Assembly: GCA_963736595.1 (NCBI GenBank) | Contig: CAVTPG010000004.1 | Span: 34,649 to 98,648, forward strand | Source of the DNA: Parapontixanthobacter sp963736595 | Lineage (GTDB): Bacteria; Pseudomonadota; Alphaproteobacteria; Sphingomonadales; Sphingomonadaceae | DNA length: 64,000 nt | Direction: 5' to 3' | In this document: piece after piece, positions 55,182 to 62,480 of the stretch | Position numbering within the stretch: position 1 is the stretch's first letter | Layout: each line of letters starts with the position of its first letter | The notes under the pieces: model-generated | What the model was told of the DNA's origin: nothing | Databases searched by the model: none | The model's input: the letters and a program-made list of their open reading frames with translations, nothing else | Position numbers and translations under genes: made by a program

Positions 55182-55328
55182 TCAGTCTTGCGCGATGGAC
55201 GCAGACAAAACATTCGGCGCGGCAAAATGCGGGGCACGAACATCCGGTGCAGCCACCCCTTGCATCACCGCGAACAGCGCCATTGTCAGCGCGCATATGG
55301 TGGCGGAAAAAGTCAGCTGCTTACTCAT
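55182..55328 (-). CDS. Small secreted hypothetical protein (48 aa)
   Basis: From the ATG at 55328: MSKQLTFSATICALTMALFAVMQGVAA is signal-like, leaving about 20 mature residues (APDVRAPHFAAPNVLSASIAQD). A GGAAC element with a weak CATT -10 lies about 70 bp upstream. No family recognised. It converges on the pal terminator. Confidence 0.5.
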   Translation of the reverse strand: MSKQLTFSATICALTMALFAVMQGVAAPDVRAPHFAAPNVLSASIAQD

Positions 55329-55525
55329 GATCGCTTTCGGTAATCGCCTATCGTTTAACTTGTGTTGCAGCGCAGCATTACGCACTTCAAGGTAATGGGC
55401 CAGCAATGGAAGCGTTCCCTCTCTTGGCGCGGGCGCGCAAATCCTTATAGACGGAGGACAATGCCACACCGACCAATGCCTTGCCCGATTCCCGCCGCGC
55501 GTCTTTATGCTGCGAGCTGCCGCAT

Positions 55526-56062
55526 ATGACCGGCGCGCGTCGCTCCAACGATTGGGGCTTTCCCCGCTGGCGCAGCTATGATGCGACCGATCGGCAAGCG
55601 ACCACCGTGCGCCTGTGCGACCGCTTTAATTGTTCGGAAAAGGGTGATTGCCCCGCGCCCAAAGCGCCGAACAGCCCGGATCGCTGGTATTTTTGCAAGA
55701 AACACGCCGCTGAATACAATGCCAAGTGGGATTATTTCGAAGGGTTGGACAAGGCGGAGAAAGCCGCGCGCACCAAGAGCGAACAGAGCGAAAATGCAGG
55801 TTATGCCGAAGCGCAGCATTATGGCTGGACGGCGTCGGGCGATGGCAGCCGGACGGTCGATGAAATGCGCGCGCTGGAAGTGTTGGGCCTCGATGCCGAT
55901 GCCGAATTCGACGCGATCAAGAAAGCCTTTCGCGTGATGGCGAAGGAAGTGCATCCCGATGTGAAGCCCGGCGATGACGCCGCAGCCCATGAATTTCAGA
56001 AGATCCATGTGTCATACGAAGTGCTGAAAGCCGCCGAAGAGCGCCGCGTCTGGAAGGGCTAA
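55526..56062 (+). CDS. J-domain (DnaJ-like) protein
   Basis: Product of 178 aa. An N-terminal segment with Cys residues (RLCDRFNCSEKGDCPAPKAPNSPDRWYFCKKHAAEYN) resembles a small zinc-binding module. The C-terminal J domain begins at about 121 (EMRALEVLGLDADAEFDAIKKAFRVMAKEVHPDVKPGDDAAAHEFQKIHVSYEVL) with the HPD motif that stimulates DnaK. The ATG at 55526 is used. Confidence 0.9.
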   Translation: MTGARRSNDWGFPRWRSYDATDRQATTVRLCDRFNCSEKGDCPAPKAPNSPDRWYFCKKHAAEYNAKWDYFEGLDKAEKAARTKSEQSENAGYAEAQHYGWTASGDGSRTVDEMRALEVLGLDADAEFDAIKKAFRVMAKEVHPDVKPGDDAAAHEFQKIHVSYEVLKAAEERRVWKG

Positions 56063-56197
56063 GCTGCAGCCTCATGCGACGGGGCTGCTTAAGCGCGCCC
56101 ATACTCGCGTCTGATCCGGCCTAGTCTGCCGGACTTGTTCGCAAATGGCGAGCCACCCTGCCCGTTAAGACAGAGCGGCTCGCTTGCGGACCCGAAG

Positions 56198-56638
56198 TTA
56201 CCGCTTGGTATATTTGCGAAGTAGAGTGGTGCCGCCAATGGTGCGGTATTCTGCGCGATCGCCTGACTCGGATTGAAGTTGCGTCATGCTGCGCTGTACG
56301 TATTCGCGATATTGCTCACCGCGGCTTTCGCTTTCTTCGACTGTCTCGAACTCAGCGAAGCGCACAATCAGATAAACGTTCGGCTCGCCTTCGCGTGGAT
56401 GCACATTTACAAGCGCTTCGTAGTCGCTGATCCAGCCCTGCTGCTTTGCATATTCGTTAGCCATCATCCAGCTATCGGCGATGTGGCTGGCATATTTGAG
56501 AGACGCGCCATCGTTCACATGAATGCCTGTCACTTCCACATATTCGCCCGCTTTCAACGGAGCTTCATCTTGCGCAATTGCCGGTGCGGCAAAGGCAAGG
56601 GTCACCGCAGCCGCGGCAGTCATAAACAGGTTTTTCAT
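56198..56638 (-). CDS. Secreted hypothetical protein (146 aa)
   Basis: Signal peptide MKNLFMTAAAAVTLAFAAPAIAQ, then a mature domain of about 123 residues with YVEVTGIHVNDGASLKYASHIADSWMMANEYAKQQGWISDYEAL and NVYLIVRFAEFETVEESESRGEQYREY. The pattern is dimeric alpha/beta-barrel-like, but I do not assign a family. Periplasmic. The start at 56638 has AGGAAAAA upstream. Confidence 0.6.
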   Translation of the reverse strand: MKNLFMTAAAAVTLAFAAPAIAQDEAPLKAGEYVEVTGIHVNDGASLKYASHIADSWMMANEYAKQQGWISDYEALVNVHPREGEPNVYLIVRFAEFETVEESESRGEQYREYVQRSMTQLQSESGDRAEYRTIGGTTLLRKYTKR

Positions 56639-56870
56639 AGGTTTTTCCTCATTCAGATTTAACAATCTGCGCCCCAAGGTAGTCCTGCCGGACCGGCCAT
56701 TAGGCCGTTTCCGAACCCGTCGAACCTAGACTTTCTGAGGTGGGAGTCAAATTTCATTAACCTATGTTATAAACTGTGCAGATGGACGCGCATCTCTGAT
56801 ACGCGCCCGTTATCTTACAGGATTGCGCCGCACGACCTGCCTGCCAATGCAGCAGACTGTCAGGCCGCGA

Positions 56871-58187
56871 CTAAATCGCCTCAAGCGCCTGTTTGAAGTC
56901 AGCTATCAGATCGTCCGCATCCTCGATCCCGACCGAAATCCGCACAAGGCTGTCGGTGATGCCCAGCTCTTGGCGGCGGCCATGAGCCACGGACAAATGC
57001 GTCATGCTGGCCGGATGGCTGGCCAGCGTCTCGGTCCCGCCCAGGCTGACGGCAAGTTTCGCAATGCGCAACGCATCGAGGAAACGGAAACTTTCCGCCT
57101 CCCCGCCTTTCACGAACAACGAGAAGGTGGAGCCTGCGCCAAGGCAATGCCGATCGTAAATATCCTGCTGCCGCGCGTCGTGGATCATTCCGAGATAACC
57201 TAGCCCATCGACCTTGGGATGCTGGCTTAGAAATTCGCAGACCTTGGCGGCATTCTCGCCCGCGCGCTGCATCCGCAATTCGACCGTTTCAAGACTGCGC
57301 AGCAGCATCCAAGCGGTATTCGGATCGGCGATGCCGCCCATCGTGTTGCGCAAGGCGCGCACCGGGTCCATCCAGCTTTTCTTGCCCGCAATGCTACCCG
57401 CCACCAGATCGGAATGACCGCCGACATATTTGGTCAGCGAGTAAGCGACGATATCCGCACCGTGCTCCAGCGGTCGCTGCCACAACGGGCCTAAAAACGT
57501 GTTGTCGATGGCAATCGGACACGAGGCATCCAGCACGGCATTGCGCGCTTCGTTGACCGCTTCGATATCGACCAGCGCATTGGTGGGGTTGCCGGGCGAT
57601 TCCAGATAGATCATCGCGACTTTGCCGCCCTGATCGCTCGCCTGCTGCTTTGCGCGGGTCAACACATCGTCAAGCTGCTCGCGCGTCGCACCTGCCGGAA
57701 AATCGACATAGGTAACGCCGAATTTGCTCATCACCTTGGCCACAAACCCTTCGGATGCGGCATAAAGCGGGCCGGAATGCACGATGACATCGCCCGCGCT
57801 GCAATACGCCATCATCAGGATGCAGATGGCGGTCATGCCGCTGGAAAAGCATAGCGCGTCTTCCGCTCCGTCCCAGATGGCGAGGCGGTCTTCCAGAATT
57901 TCCTGATTGGGTCCGTTAAAGCGGGAGTAAACCAGGCCTTCGGCGCCGCCCGGTCGCTTGCCTGTAATGCCTTCGAAATGCCGCTTGCCCGCCGCTGCAT
58001 TCTCGAACGCGAAGGTGGACGTCAAAAAGATCGGCGGCTTTAGCGAACCTTCGGACAGAGCCGGGTCGAAGCCATGCCCCATCATCAGCGTGCTGGGCTT
58101 CAGCTTGCGCCCGTCGATGGTGGTGGCTTCGGGCTTGGGTTTGCGGCGCGGGGTTGGCTGCTGCGTGGCATCGACGGCATCGGTCAT
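56871..58187 (-). CDS. Cys/Met metabolism PLP-dependent enzyme (cystathionine gamma-synthase family)
   Basis: Product of 438 aa. YSRFNGPNQEILEDRLAIWDGAEDALCFSSGMTAI binds PLP phosphate; IAIDNTFLGPLWQRPLEHGADIVAYSLTKYVGGHSDLVAGSI has the Asp and the Schiff-base Lys (SLTKYVGGHSD). The N-terminal TLMMGHGFDPALSEGSLKPPIFLTSTFAFENA matches methionine gamma-lyase-like members. Reaction (gamma-synthase or lyase) cannot be settled from sequence. The ATG at 58187 has AAGGAAG 6 nt upstream; the leader (58190-58380) may be regulatory but I could not identify a riboswitch in it. Confidence 0.9.
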   Translation of the reverse strand: MTDAVDATQQPTPRRKPKPEATTIDGRKLKPSTLMMGHGFDPALSEGSLKPPIFLTSTFAFENAAAGKRHFEGITGKRPGGAEGLVYSRFNGPNQEILEDRLAIWDGAEDALCFSSGMTAICILMMAYCSAGDVIVHSGPLYAASEGFVAKVMSKFGVTYVDFPAGATREQLDDVLTRAKQQASDQGGKVAMIYLESPGNPTNALVDIEAVNEARNAVLDASCPIAIDNTFLGPLWQRPLEHGADIVAYSLTKYVGGHSDLVAGSIAGKKSWMDPVRALRNTMGGIADPNTAWMLLRSLETVELRMQRAGENAAKVCEFLSQHPKVDGLGYLGMIHDARQQDIYDRHCLGAGSTFSLFVKGGEAESFRFLDALRIAKLAVSLGGTETLASHPASMTHLSVAHGRRQELGITDSLVRISVGIEDADDLIADFKQALEAI

Positions 58188-58384
58188 GGGATCTTCCTTG
58201 TATCGCGCACTCCCAGGAAGGCAGGAGCCAGTATGCGCACCGTCGGCCAAAGGCTTTCGTTCAGGAAAACCCCGGCATTTCTAACCTCCGCAGGAATGCA
58301 AGACCGGCAGCGCGTTGTTATGCATCGCCACTTATCGCGTCCTTCGCGAAGGTTCAATATGCGAGGCAGTGATCGCGCCGGTTT

Positions 58385-59965
58385 TCACACGATGCTGGCA
58401 ATGGCCCAGACGACCCCGACGATCAGGAACACGCCGATGATGTCGAGAATCAGCCCCGCGCCCACCATGCGCTCTATGCGGATGCGCCCCGTGGCCCAGG
58501 CAATCGCGTTTGGCCCTGTCCCCGCTGGCAGCATAAAGCCCCAGCTGGCGGCCAGGGCTGCGGGCATGGCGAGCAGGATCGGGTCTGCGCCCAAGGCCAA
58601 GACCAGGCTGGCGACTACCGGAATGATCGCGCTGGCAGTGGCGACATTGCTGGCAAATTCGGTGATGAGGATGACCATCGCGACCAGCGCCAAGGCGACG
58701 ACGGGCAGCGGCACAGCGGCCAGCGGCAGCAGCGCATTGCCCAGCCATTGCGACAGACCCGATGCGCCCATCCCTGCGGCCAGCGCCAGACCGCCGCCGA
58801 ACATCATGATGACGCCCCAGGGCGCGCGGTCGGCTTCCGCCCAGTTCAAGAGCGGGCGTCCGGTTCCATCGGGCAACAGAAATAGCGCGAGGCCGGCGGC
58901 AATCGCGATCGTGCCATCGGTCAGCGAGCCTTCCGGCAGATATGGCAGCAGCAGGGGCCGACCCATCCACAAGAGAAAGGTAATCAGGACAATCGGGACC
59001 AGCCGCCGCTCAGCCGAGGACCACGGCGCTTTGTTATCGATGGCGGCGCGCGCAGCGGCAAGGTCGAACGGATGCGCCGCGACTTTCTGCACTTTGGCGA
59101 TGATAAACGCGGCGAGCGGCACGCCGACGATGACGATCGGTAAGCCGTAAAGGCTCCACATCGCGAAAGTGATTTCCATCCCGATGCTGGTTTCTAGCAA
59201 TCCGGCAGCAATGGCATTGGTCGGCGATCCGACCAGCGTGCCCAGCCCGCCGATGCTGGCGGCAAAGGCAATGCCCATCGGCAGCGCGCCAGACAGGCCT
59301 TCTTTGTTGGGATTTATCTCGCCAATCGCTTCGCTGCTTGAGGCGCTTTTGTTGCCTACCGCTTCGCTGCTTGAGGCGCTTTTGTTGCCTACCGCTTCGC
59401 TGCTTGAGGCGCTTTTGTTGCCTACCGCTTCGCTGCTTGAGGCGCTTTTGTTGCCTACCGCTTCGCTGCTTGAGGCGTTATGTGAAGCGAGGCCGCCGCC
59501 TGCCAGCACCGCCAAAGCCATCGGCATCATAATCAGCGAAGTGGAGGTGTTGGAGATCAGCATCGACAGAATGGCTGCTGCGATCATAAATGCCAGCAGC
59601 AAGCCGGTCTGCCCCGATTTCGGTCCAACGACGCGCAAAATTGCCAGACTTAAGCGGCGGTGCAATCCGGTGCGCTCGATCGCCAAGGCGATAAAAGCGC
59701 CGCCCAAAATCAGGAACAGGATCGGCGAGTAATAGGCGCTGGCCGTATCGCGCGCGGTCATGATCCCGGCGAACGGCAATACCAGAAACGGCATTAGCGC
59801 AGTGGCGGTGAGCGGGATGGCTTCGGTCATCCACCACGCCGCCATCAGCACAACCAGCCCGGCGACAATCCATGCCTCGCGCGGCATTCCGGCGGGTGCT
59901 GGCAGCATGATCGTCGCCAGCAAAGCGCCTGCGCCAACGATCAGGCCGATCCGTGCTGCGTTCAT
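58385..59965 (-). CDS. DASS/SLC13 family anion transporter with internal repeats
   Basis: Product of 526 aa with about 11 hydrophobic helices. Family signatures are MTEAIPLTATALMPFLVLPFAGIM near residue 45 and SNTSTSLIMMPMALAVL (first SNT motif). The C-terminal half has ITEFASNVATASAIIPVVASLV (second SNT-like motif) and FMLPAGTGPNAIAW. Members import dicarboxylates or other anions with sodium. An insertion of about 50 residues after ALAVLAGGGLASHN consists of repeats of ASSSEAVGNKS (see the repeat feature), lying in a predicted cytoplasmic loop. Not coupled to its neighbours. Confidence 0.9.
   Translation of the reverse strand: MNAARIGLIVGAGALLATIMLPAPAGMPREAWIVAGLVVLMAAWWMTEAIPLTATALMPFLVLPFAGIMTARDTASAYYSPILFLILGGAFIALAIERTGLHRRLSLAILRVVGPKSGQTGLLLAFMIAAAILSMLISNTSTSLIMMPMALAVLAGGGLASHNASSSEAVGNKSASSSEAVGNKSASSSEAVGNKSASSSEAVGNKSASSSEAIGEINPNKEGLSGALPMGIAFAASIGGLGTLVGSPTNAIAAGLLETSIGMEITFAMWSLYGLPIVIVGVPLAAFIIAKVQKVAAHPFDLAAARAAIDNKAPWSSAERRLVPIVLITFLLWMGRPLLLPYLPEGSLTDGTIAIAAGLALFLLPDGTGRPLLNWAEADRAPWGVIMMFGGGLALAAGMGASGLSQWLGNALLPLAAVPLPVVALALVAMVILITEFASNVATASAIIPVVASLVLALGADPILLAMPAALAASWGFMLPAGTGPNAIAWATGRIRIERMVGAGLILDIIGVFLIVGVVWAIASIV
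59328..59477. repeat. 33-bp minisatellite inside the DASS transporter
   Basis: Four complete units of 33 bp start at 59328, 59361, 59394 and 59427 (GCTTCGCTGCTTGAGGCGCT followed by TTTGTTGCCTACC), with an 18-bp partial unit from 59460. The length is a multiple of three, so gains or losses keep the frame; each unit encodes 11 residues. Confidence 0.95.
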
Positions 59966-60071
59966 GAAGCCTCCCCTTAAGCCGCCGTGCTAGCAAGGGA
60001 TCGCGCTGCCACCAACAAAAAGGCGCAAGGTTTGACCCCCGCGCCTCTCGATTACTCGATAGCAAACACGC

Positions 60072-60614
60072 TTACTTCGGCGACAGCACCATCAGCATCT
60101 GACGGCCTTCCAGGCGCGGAAACGCCTCGACTTTGGCGACTTCGCCCGTGTCGTCCTGTACGCGGCGCAGCAAATCCATGCCCAGATCCTGGTGCGCCAT
60201 TTCGCGGCCACGGAACCGCAAAGTCACTTTCACCTTGTCGCCATTATCGATGAATTTGAAAACGTTGCGCATTTTCACATCGTAATCATGCGTGTCGATG
60301 TTCGGACGCATTTTGACTTCTTTGATGTCCTGCGTCTTTTGCGACTTGCGCGCGGCATTCGCCTTTTTCTGCGCTTCGAAGCGGTATTTGCCGACATCGA
60401 GAAATTTGCACACCGGCGGATCGGCATTGGGCGAGACTTCGACCAGGTTCAGCCCTGCCTCATTCGCCTGCTCGGTCGCCTCGCGCGTGATCATCACACC
60501 AAGGTTCTCACCGTTTTCGTCGATGACCCGAACCTTTTCGGATTGTATGAAATTATCGAAGCGCGGACCGCTTTTTGTGGGCGGCTGTAAATTACGCCGA
60601 GGTGGACGGGCTAT
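60072..60614 (-). CDS. infC: Translation initiation factor IF-3
   Basis: IF-3 checks the start codon and keeps 30S subunits free. The N-domain (QSEKVRVIDENGENLGVMITREATEQANEAGLNLVEVSPNADPPVCKFLDVGKYRFEAQKK) is followed by the C-domain (EVKMRPNIDTHDYDVKMRNVFKFIDNGDKVKVTLRFRGREMAHQDLG). The usual length (180 aa) is reached with an ATA codon at 60612-60614, preceded by AGGAGA 7 nt away. No ATG, GTG or TTG occurs in frame until residue 41, well inside the N-domain. A non-AUG start fits IF-3 autoregulation as known for the AUU of E. coli infC. PGP-type leader genes are not visible. Confidence 0.93.
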   Translation of the reverse strand: MARPPRRNLQPPTKSGPRFDNFIQSEKVRVIDENGENLGVMITREATEQANEAGLNLVEVSPNADPPVCKFLDVGKYRFEAQKKANAARKSQKTQDIKEVKMRPNIDTHDYDVKMRNVFKFIDNGDKVKVTLRFRGREMAHQDLGMDLLRRVQDDTGEVAKVEAFPRLEGRQMLMVLSPK

Positions 60615-60689
60615 GGGGCTGTCTCCTGAAAATTGCCGTATGTTAAGCGCGCTATGTAGGGAAAGCCGCGCAGATTCGCTAGGGCGTAA

Positions 60690-61421
60690 TCACGCAGCCT
60701 GCGAATTGTTTTCCCGCCAGAGGGGAAATTGCAACAATTTGCCCCGCGCAATCAGCATCGCGCGGATATTCGTGGCCGGTTGCAACGCCTTGATGATTGC
60801 GGGATCGCTGGCCGACATTCCTGCTGTCAGCGAACCAAAGGCAGGCGCGATCATGCGGCATCCGGTGGCGACGTCGAGATTGTCGCAGGTGCTGATCACA
60901 GCACAGGGCCGCTTGATCCGGCGGCGATTGATGGTGAGTTCAAGGCGCGGATGGAAATGACCCGATATTTCCGGGCGGGTTTCGCCCTGCCTGGCGATAT
61001 GGCGCAGCACCACTCCGCCCAGTTCCAGTTCCGGCACGACCGTCCCGCCGCATACCGCCTGCATCGCTGCATCATCGGTGCCGTTATCATGGTTGCCCGT
61101 AATCCAGACCCAATCGACCATGCGCGTGATCGCGGCCAGCATTCCGGCGGCGTGTTCTTCCAGCCGCGCACTGCCTTTACGGTCGTGAAAATTATCGCCC
61201 AGCGTAATGACCCGGCGCGCGCCCGTCTGCTGCACGGCTTGCGCGACCCGCTCCAGCGTTTCGCGGCTGTCATAAGGGGGTAAAGGCTGTCCATGCGTGG
61301 CATAGAAGCTGGCTTTTTCCAGATGCAAATCCGCCACCAGCAAAGCGCGCTCACGCGGCCAATACAGCGCGCGGCTTTCCAGCAAGAACCATTCTTCTCC
61401 GGCGAACGAAACGGGAACCAT
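60690..61421 (-). CDS. PdeM-like metallophosphoesterase
   Basis: Product of 243 aa resembling ligase-associated DNA-damage-response endonucleases (PdeM). Motifs: LLVADLHLEKASFYATHG, VITLGDNFHD, WITGNHDNG, ISGHFHPRLEL (metal-binding Asp, Asn, His). The usual partners, an ATP-dependent ligase and an exonuclease, are not in this window. Divergent from hemF, with start codons 62 bp apart. Confidence 0.85.
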   Translation of the reverse strand: MVPVSFAGEEWFLLESRALYWPRERALLVADLHLEKASFYATHGQPLPPYDSRETLERVAQAVQQTGARRVITLGDNFHDRKGSARLEEHAAGMLAAITRMVDWVWITGNHDNGTDDAAMQAVCGGTVVPELELGGVVLRHIARQGETRPEISGHFHPRLELTINRRRIKRPCAVISTCDNLDVATGCRMIAPAFGSLTAGMSASDPAIIKALQPATNIRAMLIARGKLLQFPLWRENNSQAA

Positions 61422-61482
61422 GGCATTCTCTTGCAGCAACGCCCTGCCGGTGGCAAGACCAGAAAATGTTAAGGACGAGAAC

Positions 61483-62340
61483 ATGAGCGACCACAGCGGA
61501 CAGACGGCGCAGGCTAAGGAGTGGTTCGAGAGTCTTCGCGACCGGATTTGCGCGGAATTCGAAGCGATCGAACGCGAAGCCGGATCGGAGGCATCCTTCG
61601 ATTATGCGCCGTGGGCGCGCGAGGAAGCGGGCAACGAGGATCCGGGCGGAGGGATGCGCGGCCTGATGAAAGGCAAAGTGTTCGAGAAAGTCGGCGTGAA
61701 TGTCTCGACCGTGCATGGCAGCTTCGCGCCCGAATTTGCCGCCAGCGTCAATGGTGCGAGCGCCGACAGCCCGAATTTCACCGCCACCGGGATCAGTCTG
61801 GTCGCGCATATGGCGAACCCGCACGTTCCGGCGGTGCATATGAACACGCGCTTTTTAACCACCGGCAAAGCATGGTTTGGCGGCGGGGCCGATCTCAATC
61901 CGCCCCTACCCTATGAAGGTGATACCAAGGACTTTCACGCCGCATTCCGGGCCGCCTGCGCCGCGCATAATCCCACTTATTACGAGAAGTTTTCAAAATG
62001 GGCCGATGAGTATTTCTACATACCGCACAGAGGCGTTCATCGCGGGGTCGGCGGCATTTTCTACGACCATCTGGAATGTGAGGACGATCCGGCGTTCGAT
62101 CGGCATTTTGCGTTCACGCGCGATGTCGGCGAAGCTTTTCTCGACATTTACCCAAAGCTGGTGCGGCGCAGGATGGATAGCGACTTCGACGCAGCAGACA
62201 AGCTGCAGCAGTTGGAATGGCGCGGGCGCTATGCCGAATTTAATCTGGTCTATGATCGCGGAACCCTGTTCGGGTTGAAGACCGGCGGAAATATCGACGC
62301 GATCCTGATGAGTTTGCCGCCGGAAGCCGTGTGGACCTGA
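61483..62340 (+). CDS. hemF: Oxygen-dependent coproporphyrinogen III oxidase
   Basis: Converts coproporphyrinogen III to protoporphyrinogen IX in aerobic haem synthesis. It is 285 aa. Family landmarks: GGGMRGLMKGKVFEKVGVNVSTVHGSFAPEFAASV, HMNTRFLTTGKAWFGGGADLNPPLPY, YYEKFSKWADEYFYIPHRGVHRGVGGIFYDHLE and the C-terminal YDRGTLFGLKTGGNIDAILMSLPP. The ATG at 61483 has AAGGACGAG upstream. Single gene. Confidence 0.96.
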   Translation: MSDHSGQTAQAKEWFESLRDRICAEFEAIEREAGSEASFDYAPWAREEAGNEDPGGGMRGLMKGKVFEKVGVNVSTVHGSFAPEFAASVNGASADSPNFTATGISLVAHMANPHVPAVHMNTRFLTTGKAWFGGGADLNPPLPYEGDTKDFHAAFRAACAAHNPTYYEKFSKWADEYFYIPHRGVHRGVGGIFYDHLECEDDPAFDRHFAFTRDVGEAFLDIYPKLVRRRMDSDFDAADKLQQLEWRGRYAEFNLVYDRGTLFGLKTGGNIDAILMSLPPEAVWT

Positions 62341-62480
62341 CCGCCGGTTACCAATGCCAACGAAGCTGTGCGAATATGACACGCTCGATTTCTGTATTGC
62401 TCACGGATGGTTAACTGTCTTGGCCCTACAGTGTTGGACCGCTAAAACTCCGGCTTTTCGCTGATTATCGGCGGACTCGA

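Noticed and set aside
58190..58380. SAM-type riboswitch upstream of the Cys/Met PLP enzyme
   Set aside because: I saw only small inverted repeats (for example CCTTCGCGAAGG) and could not match any known aptamer consensus.
58074..59150. 358-codon plus-strand frame across the PLP enzyme and DASS genes
   Set aside because: Spans two real minus-strand genes and their intergenic region; low-complexity Ser/Ala/Arg composition.
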